A stretch of 64,000 nucleotides of DNA, taken from assembly GCA_015698045.1 (NCBI GenBank), contig BLAL01000274.1, positions 558,001-622,000 of the forward strand, read 5' to 3'. The stretch's first letter is position 1. The number at the start of each line of letters is the position of its first letter. This DNA is from Rhizophagus clarus. Taxonomy: Eukaryota > Glomeromycota > Glomeromycetes > Glomerales > Glomeraceae. Positions 1 to 11,826 of the stretch are shown piece after piece. The notes below the pieces were generated by a model. The model did not search any database. It saw only the letters and a list, made by a program, of their open reading frames with translations, and was not told where the DNA came from. A program made the position numbers and the translations under genes.

Positions 1-965
1 TTTCACAACGTTTTTGTTAACATCGTCAAAAAATGTTGTAAAAACATCTTTTCGTTAAGTAAATTGCTAAAAAAATGTTTTGCAATGTTTTTTATTAATC
101 CAATTAAAAAACGTTAAGAAAAATATTTTTCATTTATTATTTCATGTGTAAAAAATGATTCGCAATGTTTTTTTATTAACACAATTAAAAAACATTGCGA
201 AAAACATTTTTTTCGTTAATTCATATGTAAAAAACATTTCGCAACATTTTTGTTAACATCATCAAAAAATGTTGCGAAAATATTTTTTCGTTAAGTAAAT
301 TGCTAAAAAAAATGTTCACAGCATTTTTTTATTGATTCAATTAAAAAATGTTGAGAAAAATGTTTTTTTCTTGTTATAAATTATTAAAAAAAAACGTTAA
401 GTAACGTTTTTGTTAACATCATCAAAAAACATTGCAAAAACATTTTTTCATAAGTTAAATTGCTAAAAAAAAACTTTTGCAGCATTTTTTATTAATCCAA
501 TTAAAAAATATTGAGAAAACTGTCTTTTCTTGTTATAAATTGTTAAAAAAAAATGTTAAGCAACGTTTTTTTATTAGTCTAATTAAAAAATGTTGCGAAA
601 AATATTTTTTTTTGTTAATTCATATGTAAAAAATATTTTGCAACATTTTTTTATCAATACAATTAAAAAACGTTGTAAAAATGTCTTGTTTCATTAAATA
701 GTTAAAAAAAAGTTTTCACAACATTTCTTATTAACACAATTAAAAAACGTTGCAGAAATTTTCTTTTATTAAGTTGTTTAAAAAAAAACATTTCACAACA
801 TTTTTTTATTAATCTGTTTTATTTATTAATTATTAAAAAAAAAATGTTTGCTAACGTTTTTATTAACAAAATGTTTTTTTATTCACATCTTTTATTAATA
901 TTGGTAAAAAAATTGCGAAAATATTAAGTTATTAAAAAAAAAAGTTTTGGCGTTTTTTTAATCAA
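1..965. repeat. Degenerate AACGTT-type repeat tract
   Basis: About 20 imperfect copies of a roughly 45-60 bp unit built from AACGTTGCGAAAA-like and TTTTCGCAACGTT-like halves separated by A/T runs. Each unit is nearly self-complementary. No coding potential is visible. The same motif recurs at 58515-59130 and weakly at 54150-54270. The tract begins before the window, so its left limit is unknown. Confidence 0.8.
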
Positions 966-1140
966 CTGTCTGTCAAATTCTTGAGTAGAATTGAGTCAAA
1001 TAGAGTTAATTTGAGTTGATTTTTTTTTGAGTCAAGTCGAGTCGAGTCTACAAATTTTATAATTTTGACTTTGACTCAACTTAACTCAATTTTTTTGAGT
1101 CGAGTATGATTTTGTCTAATAATTGACTTGACTTGACTTG
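966..1140. repeat. GAGTC/GACTC-rich tract
   Basis: Dense run of GAGTC and GACTC words in both orientations (for example GAGTCAAGTCGAGTCGAG near 1030), forming potential hairpins. A matching tract lies at 58380-58500, there also directly beside AACGTT repeats but in mirrored order. Clustered short motifs of this kind are typical of the subterminal regions of non-autonomous DNA transposons (inference). Confidence 0.7.
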
Positions 1141-1233
1141 TTCAGAACTTTAAATTTTATATTTATATATTTTAAATATTATATATTTCTGAAATTAAGT
1201 ATCATTTTTTTATTAAAGATGCTTAATTTTGGG

Positions 1234-4149
1234 CAGTGTTGTCATGGGACATGGACATAGATATTGAATAGGACTAGACGGGATAGTTCACGTCTATGTC
1301 CAGTATTTTTCATGTCCCAGACATTATATATAAAACATGTGATTATTTTTTAAATTCAAATTTATTAGACGAAAAATTTATTCAACTGCAATTATATACA
1401 AAATTTTCAATTAAAATAGTAAATCTACATTCATATTATAATTGAAGAGAGTTAATAGATTCCATTTAACATTGTCATCATTAGCAGGATGTGTAATATT
1501 ATCTAATGGTGTATTACTTTTTTCAACAGACTCAACATTTTCCTCCTCATCTAGAATTTTGGCATTTTTCTCCTCCTCTAACATTTCTGCCCAACCATGA
1601 AGATACTCACTAAAACCATTTCCTAATTGTGACTCATTATCTTTATCATCTAAACTTTCTTCTATTTGTTTAAGACCAGCTTCTAAATTAACATCTGAAT
1701 CATCATCTTTAGTATTTTCTGGACCATTTAAATTGCCAGTATTTTTATTAATTTCATTTGTATCATCAACAAATATTGGGCTATTATGCAGACGATGATT
1801 ATATATAATATCAACTCTTAGTTTACTTATCTGAAGAGCTTTTGATGACTATTAATCAAAAATAAATTAATAAATTTTTGTATTATAATCCAATAAATAT
1901 AATAAAAAGTTTACCATTAATCTATTACATCATTTTGTTTGTAAAAATCTCATACAACTCCAGAGTCTTTCAACTGATGCTGCATTAACGCATATACCAA
2001 AAATTCTACAAGCTATGAAACCCAACTCCTTTGTAGAAACACTAATATAACATCAGTAACGCCAAATATCATTGTCAAATTGTCTATAAGTTTCAAAATC
2101 AAATGGATATTTGGCCAACCGAAAGTCATCAAATTCACGAACTATACGTTTTGGCTCATCTCCAGACCATGCATGATAATAGTACATCAGCCATCTTCCA
2201 AATTCTGAATAATTAATACCAGAAACTCCATTATTAAATTGCGTCATTTGGTACTCTGGATGTAACAAATAAGATAGTAAAAGAAGGGGCTGTTCCCAAT
2301 CTCTTTAACATTTCTCTAATCAGTCAATTATTTTTGTAGAAAGGGTATTATCTGGATGATTTAACCAAAATTGAACTAAATAATTCATACTATGGACTAC
2401 TTGAAATAGACGTGCCTTATCACGTTGTAACACATTAAGTATTTTGCAATATAGTTCAAGAATTTCATTAATAAGCGTAATTTGATCTCAAAATACAGAA
2501 GAATCAATAATTTCAAAGATTTTACATGGTAAAGTTGGTGCTTCTCCTTGCTGATGATGAGTTTCAACAATTGGTAGTTTGAAATTAATGGCTAGTATCT
2601 AATAAACAAAATTAATATTAATAGTTAATGCTAATTATTAAATTTACTTACTTGTAATACTTGTTGTGTTTTTAAAAGGCTGGTACACATATAATAAAGA
2701 CTATTCCAATGTGTTTCTCCTGGAACAGATATTGCAATATATTTTTTATATGTTTCATATTGCTGTTCTTTTAAACGCACAATAAAGAATCTATGATTTG
2801 AATTCTTAAAAAAAGCGGCAAGTCGAATAGCATAATTAATTGCAGTTTTAAATTCTATAGATTCTTTAAATATTTCACCCACACAAAGATTGATTTGATG
2901 GGCAAAACATGGCAAGAATGTTATTGATCTCTTTGAAATTCTTATCTGACGCCTATACAAAAAATCAAATGTTAAAATATATCTACTGTATTTCATATCA
3001 TCATGCATTAAATACTAATTGTTCTTACCGAGCTGTCGCATATACTGGTGCACTATCTATAACTATAGCATAAATAGTAATCTTTTTTTTCTTTAAATCA
3101 GTAAGCATTATTTCAATTTTGTCTATTACTTCAGTATAGTTTTCATGTTTAGAACTGATATCTACTGCTTTTCAGACATAAGGTTTTCCTTCAGAAGATA
3201 ACAAAACAGTTCCCAACAATTGCTCATTCTTTATATTGGTCCATTCATCAAAGGTTAACGTTATGCCAACTGGATCTTCTTTAAGTGCAGTTTCCATAGC
3301 CTTATCTGCATCATCAACAACTTGTTTTAAAACATCGCCTCCAAGAACATGACGATCAGGTAGTTTAAGAAACAGATTTAGAAAATTAAATAACTCTTTT
3401 GCTTTGGGGTTATTTACCCCATGATAACGCCCACCCACAGGAAATGGTAAGTCAAAGTAATAATGTATAAAATTTTTGTAAATCTTCTTTAGATAAAGAT
3501 CGTACAATGTAGTTATCCATAGGTCCACAATATGAAGAACGGTTGATTATTTTGTGAGATGAGCCTGATATAAAAAAGACTTGAGAGGACAAAGAATCTG
3601 CAACTAAAAATATATATCATAAAATGTTTTTTCAATGAAAATATATTTTAATATACTTACAAGATCTCTTTTGAGGAATTAATTTTGGAGTATTGTTATC
3701 AATATTAGGTTGTAAAAGTGCAAAAATTTCTTCTCGTTCTTCTTCTTCTGTTCTGGCAAGAAAGTTAGGATACCTTTTAAAATGTTGAATTATATGATCT
3801 TTTTTATTTGAAAACCATATTTTACGCCCTTCCTCATCTCCTAACTCTTCTATATATGGTTTACAAAACGTTTAGACATTGCTTTTATTAACTTTAGTGT
3901 CACTTCTAACTATATATTGAGTTATCAAAGATGGAAGTGGTGGCATAATAAAGTGACTTAGATGATTATCATTATATCATGAACATCTCAGACATATAAA
4001 ATTGTTCTGGACATCTTGTGGAAATACTTAGACGCGTCCATATGACAAGTACTGATCAGGACAATTTTTGGGATACGGATAACAGATATGAGATACAGAT
4101 AGTGTTGTCCAAGCAAAATGCTGTGAACAGGTGTCTGTGTACAACACTG
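1234..4149 (-). mobile_element. Degenerate hAT-superfamily DNA transposon
   Basis: The ends are inverted: CAGTGTTGT at 1234 and ACAACACTG ending at 4149. The flanking 8 bp are ATTTTGGG (1226-1233) and ATTTTAGA (4150-4157), 6 of 8 identical, as expected for an aged hAT target-site duplication. The interior encodes a transposase remnant on the minus strand (separate entry). The sequence around the insertion, AAAGATGCTTAATTTT, recurs just downstream at about 4320 and 4360, so the element landed in a locally repeated sequence. hAT TIRs beginning CAGTG and 8-bp duplications are established family features. Confidence 0.85.
1431..3960 (-). pseudogene. hAT transposase remnant (BED finger to dimerisation domain)
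   Basis: Reading down the minus strand: a BED-finger-like segment (about 3950-3660, ending in the region with WFSNKKDHIIQHFKRYP), a central block at 3528-3172 containing DEWTNIKNEQLLG, a block at 3008-2631 with CFAHQINLCVGEIF and GETHWNSLYY, a block at 2268-2053 with WLMYYYHAW, and a C-terminal block at about 2040-1850 with ASVERLWSCMRFLQTK typical of the hAT dimerisation region, followed by an acidic tail to about 1431. Order and motifs match the hAT RNase H-like transposase. The frame is broken repeatedly. One stop lies in a position normally Arg-Arg (TGA TGT, explicable as CGA CGT after two C-to-T changes). Some breaks may be introns, since acceptor-like sites are present. It would act in the nucleus on its own terminal repeats; as it stands it is inactive. 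Confidence 0.85.
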
Positions 4150-4400
4150 ATTTTAGATAAATATTATATTTTTATATTTTAAAATATTTAAGACTTTTAT
4201 CAATATCTAATAATAATTATAAAGTAATATGATTTAGTTTGTTAGATTCATTTTATTAAAATAAATTGAATAAGATATAAATCATAAATTTTAAATAAGT
4301 AATTACTAAAACATTAGCAAAGATGCTTATTTTTAAAGTATTTTATAATATGAGAATTAAAGATGCTTAATTTTAAAGAATATTTAATTTTAAAATTGTT
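4150..4400. other. AT-rich spacer
   Basis: No gene seen. Contains two further copies of the AAAGATGCTTAATTTT word (about 4317 and 4360) that matches the hAT insertion site. Confidence 0.5.
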
Positions 4401-4512
4401 TGTTTATTTTTTTTAGTTAAAAGAAGTGCTTTTATTATTTGAAAAAAGATAGATAAATATACAAAATTACAAATAGACCAAGCCTACCTGTTTTCCGCTC
4501 AAGGGGTATAGA

Positions 4513-5182
4513 TACAGTGGGCTGCCAAAAGTGACTGACCACTCAAAATTAAATAAAAATGAGGTCTTTTAATAATAATTTTATATCAATTTTAAAGTTT
4601 GATTATTTAGAATGTTTATTTATTCAATTAATATAGTGAAACATAATAAAATTTCATATAAATATTTAATTTTCAAAGTGGCAAAAAATCAAGCTTTTTA
4701 TTTAAGGCAGCTACAGCAAAACAAATGCAAAAAATCGATTCCTTGCCTAAAAATTAGCTTATTTTCCATAAATTAGGAAGATTGGATCAGTAGTTATAAA
4801 GAAATCTGCCCTTGAAAGTCATTGATTTTTACAAATTTTATTATTTTTTACTGATTTTACAGATTTTCAGAAGTGGATTTCTCAACAACTGCTAATCTGA
4901 TTTTTTTGATTTCTGAAACATAAGGTATTTTTTAGTGAAAGAATTCGATTTTGGCATCTATTTTGCTGTAGCTGCTCTGGTTAAAAAGTTAAAAATTTTA
5001 CCATTATTCAAATTAATTATTTAGGTGAAATATTACTAAATATTAAATAAAAAAATTTTTCTAACATTTATTTTATGCCTCAAAATTTAAAATAAGGGCA
5101 AAATTTATTGTTAAATTATCCAATTTTTTTTTGATTTTTTTTAATTTTTAGGGTGGTCGCTCACTTTTGGCAACCCACTGTA
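4513..5182. mobile_element. TA-flanked Tc1/mariner-type non-autonomous element
   Basis: Ends are inverted repeats: TACAGTGGGCTGCCAAAAG on the left, and the reverse complement of the right end reads TACAGTGGGTTGCCAAAAG. Each begins with TA, the usual target duplication. Length 670 bp, no ORF. The outer CAGTGG start is typical of Tc1/mariner. It sits inside the 3' UTR of the retroelement spanning 4400-8700. Confidence 0.88.
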
Positions 5183-5196
5183 TATCTTATGATTAC

Positions 5197-6815
5197 CCTA
5201 TAAAAAAACTGGATACGTTTTTAATAAGATTTTTATATGATTTTTTCCTTAGAAATAATGTATCACAATAGACTGTTAAAAAGATACAGAAAAATGCACA
5301 ATTCTGTATCACTATAAATATGGTTTAGATAAGGAATTTGCATGAAATTCATACAGAATTTACATAATTTAATCACTAATTTACCATGAAATTTATTTTA
5401 TTGCTTATTAAATATACTGTTTATACAGTATTACAATTTATTACAATTTATTACTAGACTTTATTTACATAAATTTAATTTTACTTATTAAATCAAAAAA
5501 TAAATAGTTTATTCCTATCAATACTAAAACAAAAAGAAACATTAATACTATTTCTACTGATGTTTCTTCAAGAAATTTAATTTTTTTTAAGAAATCAAAG
5601 TCTCTAGGAGCATTTAGTCCAAAAAAATAACCTATTTCTTCAAAATAAATGAAAAAAAACATTAGACTAACGCTTCCCTATTGTACCTATAATTCTGGAT
5701 TCGTTCAAACCATTAGAAGTCAGACAACCTAAAAACAAAAAAAAGAAATATAAGCTCTGCCTATATAGTACCTGCAATCATCCAGGCCTCCAAACATCCA
5801 GTTCCTATTTGATTTACAAAAAAAAAGTACTTCAAAATTGACCTGCAAAATGAAAAAAAGAATCAAGCAACCAAAAAAAAATCTGGTCTACAAAATAAAA
5901 GAATAAATATAAATAAAAAAGAAAGGATAGTGAGGTGGAAGTAAAAAAGTAAAATAAATAAAAAAAAATTTTTTTTTGAAAAAGGAATAACGAAGTTAGG
6001 GAAGGACATAAAAAAAGATTTTAAAGAGATAACAAAGTTAGAAAAATAATGCAGAAGGTAACTTACATAACCCGACTTATAGGAATCACTTTTTAAATTA
6101 GAAACTCAGGAAATATCTGCACTAAATAAGGCTGTTTATTCACCAGTCCTGACAAATATCGTGTCAGTAGTCGTAGTTAGTCCACCTTTAACTTCTAATC
6201 TAATGCTGCCAGAGGGGAGAACATCCAGAAATAATTTAGTAAAAAAGAGGGCAAAAATAAATTTTTTTTTTAAAAAAAGAAGAGAGGGTTATGAATGGAA
6301 ATAAAAAGAATAAAGCCAAAAAAAAATTTTTTTTTTTTTTAAAGAGGGCAATAAAGTTAGAAAAATAAAGGAAAAGAAGTTTTTAAAAGAAGAGTAGCAA
6401 GTGAAAATAAAAAGGGGGGCAACAAATAAAAGAAAAAAAGAGTTTTTTTTTTTAAAAAAAAAAAAAAATAGCGAAATAAAAATCAGGAAGAGGAAGACAA
6501 AAAGACAGAGTGAAAGATCAAAGCTGGGTTTATATAAACAAAAAACATACCATAACAAAAATCACATGATCACGTGTTATGACTTATAATACGGAATGAT
6601 GATAAAATCATTATTTAAAAAAAAACAAGTTCAAAAATTTTGTATACATTCCGTATATATTAATTTTTCCGCATACATTCCATATGTACAAATTTTTTAA
6701 AAAACATTTAAAATAAATTACATATTAAACATACAGAATTATTATACAGAATCAGTAAAAACGTATATCAAACGTTTATAAAATATATCCTTTCTGTATA
6801 CAGATTTCTTATAGG
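5197..6815. mobile_element. Second DNA element nested in the retroelement 3' UTR
   Basis: The retroelement UTR breaks at about 5195 and resumes at about 6816. The two break points show short inverted similarity (CCTATAAAAAAACTG on the left; the right end reverse-complements to CCTATAAGAAATCTG). The interior is A/G-rich on the plus strand (5850-6520), with poly-A/poly-T runs and no convincing gene; small ORFs there are low-complexity. Exact ends and the duplication (TA, or a 5-bp GAYTA) cannot be fixed by eye. Confidence 0.55.
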
Positions 6816-7086
6816 ACTACTATACCCCTAGCTTATTCTCTTTAATATAATAAGAAGTTTAGTTATAGAATTGATTAAGGAATAAGAGAAATGATAAAAA
6901 ATAAAAAGAAAAATTCTATGATCTAATAAAACAAAAATATTACATAAAATAAATGCTAAGCATAACAAAAAGTTAGTATGAGATTATCTATCCATCTCTT
7001 CCAACTAAACTAAATATAATATTCTAATAATGCCTTCAGCTCAGCTACTAAATATTTTATGTCTGGCTTATTAGACTAATCTTTTC

Positions 7087-8672
7087 TTAACTAATTGATC
7101 TTCTTGGTAGATGGACCAAATTTTGGAGTTTTATATCAATCATTATTACAGTTATTAGTATTAAAACCTGAAAAAGAAAAATTAGACTTAGATGATATTC
7201 TCGAAGACTTATCTGCATTACTAATTTGAGCAGATCTATATAAATTCTTAAAGTTGAGAGTAAAATAACAATACCAAGAGATTCATATATCATTTCAAAG
7301 CTAAGGATTGTTATGCGAGTGAAAACATAATCCTATGTGTCAAAATAACCTATTATCTTTCTAGTCCCATTAACTTCTTTAATTATTTTAAAAGATTTTA
7401 TGCCACTATCCAATAAAAACTGGTGTGGGTATCTATTTGGAAATAAGGAGACATCTGTTATATTGTCTGGAATATTGTATATGACAGTTTAGAATTTCTC
7501 ACATTATTTCTTTTCTAAAAGACTCCAGGAAGCAGGGAACCATTGAACAGGAATTCCTTCCAAGTTGACAGTTCAGTTCTCTTTATTATAGTATTTCAAA
7601 TACTCGTAGTCAAAAATTAGTCAAACCTTTACAGATAGATACTTCTTGTACACTCTTGTGCTAACTGAAATAACCTTTCTTTATCGTCTTAAATTAACTA
7701 AAAGAGTATAATTGTCCCATTTCGTTAGAATATTATATACTACAAAGTCTAATAATTGTACTTACTCTTCTTTTTGAAAATAATAGCCAGTGATAATAAT
7801 ATTTCTATTCTTAAAAGAGTTATCTGTCTCTTTCTATTTTAATTTCTTTCTATTGTTATTAGGTATCAAACTTGTTTTAGAATCTTGTTTTAACTGTTTA
7901 AGTGGTGTAAAAGGAAAAGAAAGTAAACTTTAATTAAAAGTAACTATCCTTGAACTAGAAGGTCAAGAAGATGTATACTCAGAAGATTCAGCGTTAAAAA
8001 TAGGTACTACTTATTCATCCAATCCAGAAGGAGTTTGTAATTGCAACTTTTTCTTCTCTTTATAAGCCTTCTTTTTAGCATTTTATTTCTGAGATTTGAT
8101 CAAGGGTATGACAGGTATAGATGTGATATTGTATGAGAATGTGACGTCTAGATCATCATCCAATAATCCATATAAATTTTCATCAATCTCATCAATATTA
8201 ATTAATATGCCTGATTGGTACATATGATTCCCTAGATTTTCTATATCTGGATGTTGTGTATTGTATCTATTCAATTTTTGATAAATTTCAGAATCCAGAA
8301 ACAATATTTTTATTTAAAAGAAAAGTATTAAGAAAGCAAGCTAAAAAGTGAGCAATTTGAAGGTAGCAGTCGTTAATATTAATTTCTTTATCAACTTACT
8401 ATTAGAAACTTATTAGTCCTTGTATTGATCAAGAAAACTTTAATGTCATGTGGATTTGAAAATACTATGGTGTTAAAAAAAGGTGTATTCTTATTAGCGA
8501 CAAAGTTTGACAAAAAGTCTATAATAATATTGTGAAAATGGTCAGAAAGTGAAGTCTTCAAGTTATAATCTATAGTAATCAAAGATGACAAGTCCAGTTT
8601 TTCTACTTTTTTAGCTGGTTTTGATAGTAAAAATCCATTCTTCATATTGAAAATAAAAAATTTTTCTTTCAC
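7087..8672 (-). pseudogene. LINE-like ORF remnant, copy 1
   Basis: Several broken minus-strand frames: 8672-8391, 8304-8083, a segment around 7590-7510 containing IPVQWFPASWSLLEKK, and 7293-7087 ending with LPRRSIS. The WFPASW block recurs in the copy at 27.8 kb, and the terminal part matches the reading at 21.24-21.49 kb, so these are one family. The protein is not firmly assigned. A nucleic-acid-binding ORF1-type protein of a LINE is my inference; no reverse transcriptase motif is visible in any of the three copies. Confidence 0.5.
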
Positions 8673-8777
8673 AAAAAATTGGTTTTACAGATTAGCAAGA
8701 AGAACCATCTATTTTAAAATTATTTAATAAATAAAAATTTTAGAATTTTGAATATTAAAATAAGTTAAATAACCTAA

Positions 8778-9701
8778 TACAGTCCTCGGTAAAAGTAATG
8801 ACAGTCAGTTTTTTTAATATAACACATAAATTTATAATGAAGTTATGATTTTTTTTTTATTTTTCAGAAAAAGAAGTCAAAAATACATATACTTTATTAT
8901 TTAATAAATATTGGATTTGACCTCTATTTGTATCAAAACATGCTTCAATTTGATTTTGCATGTTATTATCATTAATAACTTCGCTATCAATAACTATGCT
9001 ATTTTCGAAATTATTTCATTCCTTTCTAAATAAATTGAGAAATAACTTGTAACATTTTTTTCTTTTTTTGCATTATCATTTTCTTAATATACTGCATCAA
9101 AAATAAACAAAAATTCTTATTAGGATGCTTTAAAATGAACAAAAAAAAAAATCATTACTGAAAGAAAAATTTTAAATATCATATAGATATAATTATTTTA
9201 TATCATCATAATAAAAAGCTTACCAATAGTTTAAAAAAACATTTGATTAGTCAAAAATACATATATTTCAAAGTTATCATGATGAAAATTAAAAAGAATG
9301 TAAAATGATGATCATTTCGATTTTGGCAGTAATTTTTTATGATATAAGTTTAGTGCGACACTTTGAATGAAATATTTAGAATTTTGGCATTTTTTGTAAA
9401 AAAGGAATACATTGTTTTATAGGAATGCAAAAATTTCCAGTTCAATTAGAAATTTTCTAAAAATTTGTTTCATGAAAAAGTTACCAGTCTCATAAGTAAA
9501 ATTTATTGTAATAAAAGCTATTGTGGGTAATAAAACAGGAATAATGTTAGTAATTGAAATTACTTTTTTTATTGCTTTTTAAATGAGCATACCACTGTTC
9601 AATTTGGTATAATAAGTAATGATTTAATTGAGGTAGTAATGAAATTATAACCAAATTAAGAAGTGGTATTCTCACCACCATTACTTTCACCCAGGACTGT
9701 A
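8778..9701. mobile_element. TA-flanked inverted-repeat element, 924 bp
   Basis: Left end TACAGTCCTCGGTAAAAG; the right end reverse-complements to TACAGTCCTGGGTGAAAG. TA at both outer edges fits Tc1/mariner-type transposition. The interior (about 8900-9070) has a decayed minus-strand coding-like stretch of unknown origin. It is a different family from the element at 4513 by its terminal sequence. Confidence 0.8.
9588..9671. mobile_element. Palindromic mini-element nested in the 8778-9701 element
   Basis: Arms ATACCACTGTTCAATTTG and its partner on the other side (reverse complement ATACCACTTCTTAATTTG) bracket a roughly 30-bp centre. An 84-bp fold-back like this is most simply a tiny inverted-repeat element or hairpin derived from terminal repeats. 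Confidence 0.55.
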
Positions 9702-9924
9702 AATGCAAAAGTTTTATTTTAAAATATTATTATTTTATTTTATTTTATTTAAACATTTGTAATATTATTATATTGGAAAATAGATGAACTGGTCTAGGTT
9801 GGGAGTATTATATATAATATAGAAGTGATTATTATTTAATTCTATCTAAACTAATAAATGTAGATACAATTTCAATGCTTAAAAAAAAATATATAATATT
9901 ATTATAATTTATTATATATTAATA

Positions 9925-10315
9925 TATAGGCAGGCCCATAGCAAAAAGTGAGATTTAACCAAAAAACTTTTTTGAGATTTTATTATAATTATATATTAAT
10001 TAACTTAATCTTTTAAAAAAATATTTTTTTATTTATAATACATTAATAAAAAAATTAAATTTTTAATGATTTGTAATTTATATATATATTTTTTATTTCA
10101 TTTAATAAGTTATATAAATGTGCTAGAAAAAAACTAACACTTTTAATGAATTTCTTGCAAAATTTTGATCTAATTTAAAAAAAACCAATTTAAAAATCTT
10201 TAAAAAGTTTTTAAAATAGCAATGATTCTTTAAATTAATTAAATAATTAAATTTATAATTATTTTAAAATTATGTTATTATCCCAGTCCCACCTTTTGCT
10301 GTAGGTCTGCCTATA
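9925..10315. mobile_element. TA-flanked inverted-repeat element (MITE), about 390 bp
   Basis: Left end TATAGGCAGGCCCATAGC; the right end reverse-complements to TATAGGCAGACCTACAGC. The arms continue with AAAAAGTGAGATT / AAAAGGTGGGACT. No coding capacity. A short AT-rich interior and TA edges fit a Tc1/mariner-derived MITE. Confidence 0.82.
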
Positions 10316-11010
10316 ATTACTTATTTTTTCTTTATCTATTATTATTTTGTTAAATATCAATAATAATATAATATAAGAAAGTTAATTTATATTGATTACA
10401 TTCTTTTTTTATTATAAAATTACTTATATTTTAAGTATTTAATAATTTTATTTATTTTTTAATAATTGATTTAATTATATATTTAATACATTTTATATAA
10501 TTTTAATAATTTTTATAAATTAATTATTTTTTTATTTTAAAATTTTAAATTATAAAATTATTTATAATTTTCTAAAATATTTATTTTTAATGATTATATT
10601 AAATATAAAAAATACTATTAAATTTAGATTATTATTATATTATTTTTAAAAAAAAATAAATATATTTAAATAATTTAATTAGAATTCTAATTGTAAAAAA
10701 ATTTATGCAAATATGTACAAATATACAATGAATATGTTGTAAAAGGTAGTTTCTTCTAATCTTAATAATTAAAAAAAAATGTAAATAATTTAATAAAAAA
10801 TTAAGGACTTTATAAAAATTAAGCATATATATTTTAATTCAAATAAAATAACAAAATTATCAAATTTACATCACCCAACTAAGTGAATTGTTCTTGATTT
10901 CTATTCAATGAAAATTTTACTTCTAATGATAATTCTAAATTCTAATTAATAATTCTATTTTGACATAATAAAAGAACGAAAAAAAACAAATTATAATCAC
11001 AATACGCATC
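10316..11010. other. AT-rich intergenic region
   Basis: Very AT-rich (long TTATTTTTAATAAT runs). No gene or repeat with clear borders seen; it forms the 3' flank of the gene ending at 11011. Confidence 0.5.
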
Positions 11011-11826
11011 TCATTCTTTCATCCATTCAGTTTGCATAGTAGTCAAAGAAGGATTCCAAATAAAATTGAAATCATTATTAGAATCATCATGTTTAGACGA
11101 TCTATTACGTTCCCTTTGTCTACGGCGTTTTGCATATGATGAATATGATGAAGAACTTGATGAAGAACTTGAAAAAGAAGGAATTGATCTTTCTGTAAAT
11201 ATCTGAGAAGGTTCACTACAAGCTGCCGCTGTTATAGAAAATGGAGGTGTTATTGATATGAATTGGCTGTGTTGATCAGTTTGCGTCAATATATCTGGCA
11301 TAATATTTTCTTGATCTTCGGAAGAGTCTCCTGTCATATTCATCAAGACTTCCGTTGCAATAGACTGATCCTCTAAAACATCTTCCGTTTCAAATCTAAT
11401 AAAATAAAATAAAAAATTAATTATTTATTCTCAAAAAAAAGCTAAAAGAGTATTAAAAAATAATTACACAGGAGCAAGCTCCGGAATTGGTGCGGTATAC
11501 CAATCATAAGTTGCCAATTGACCATTATTTATGACATGTGCCACTAGTTGTTTAATAAATTCTTTTGCATCTTCATGTCTATCTGGTGGATAAAAATTCA
11601 ACACCCGGTACCAATATTCCCTAAAGCAAATTATAATAATTACGAATTCGATTAGTTTGAATTAAATTAATTATCTTTTTACGTGTTTACTTACTTGAAA
11701 CCTGGTGGATATCTATTTATTTTATTCGAGAAGAAATAAAGAATGTTATGACTGTTTAAATACATACTAAGCATAAAGAACAAAAATAAAAACTTACATC
11801 ACATATTGTTGCTGCTGTTGTTCCAT
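11011..11826 (-). CDS. Unknown 194-aa protein, four exons with an 18-nt microexon
   Basis: Model: 11826-11798, 11712-11695, 11620-11468, 11395-11011 on the minus strand. All introns are GT-AG and the spliced length is 585 nt, closing in frame at a stop. The start is the ATG beginning MEQQQQQYV. The middle exon adds only YPPGF-type residues and keeps the phase between exons 1 and 3. The folded-looking part is residues about 10-67 (contains EYWYRVLNFYPPDRHED, then KEFIKQLVAHVI). The C-terminal two thirds are low complexity: acidic stretches, a run of nine Ser, then an Arg-rich KRRRQRERNR patch that could be a nuclear localisation signal. I do not recognise the family. The Gln-rich start, Ser run and basic patch suggest a nuclear regulatory protein, but that is inference only. 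Confidence 0.75.

Larger units (their letters stand above)
4400..8700 (-). mobile_element. Old poly-A retroelement copy (LINE-like), interrupted twice
   Basis: Minus-strand sequence aligns by eye with the young plus-strand copy at 21239-21828. The 3' end, read on the minus strand, is an AATAAAAGCA-like signal followed by CTAAAAAAAATAAA near 4400. The 3' UTR words (TAGGCTTGGT, then AGATATA) are split by the element at 4513-5182, and the UTR resumes at TAGTAGTC after the second insertion at 5197-6815. Upstream, minus-strand 7087-8672 carries remnants of the open reading frame. Joining across both insertions restores the same linear order as in the young copy, which shows the retroelement was here first. 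The 5' limit at about 8700 is approximate. Confidence 0.75.

Noticed and set aside
6289..6589. Open frames on both strands
   Set aside because: Both are translations of poly-A/poly-T and A/G-rich sequence within a nested element; composition alone explains them.
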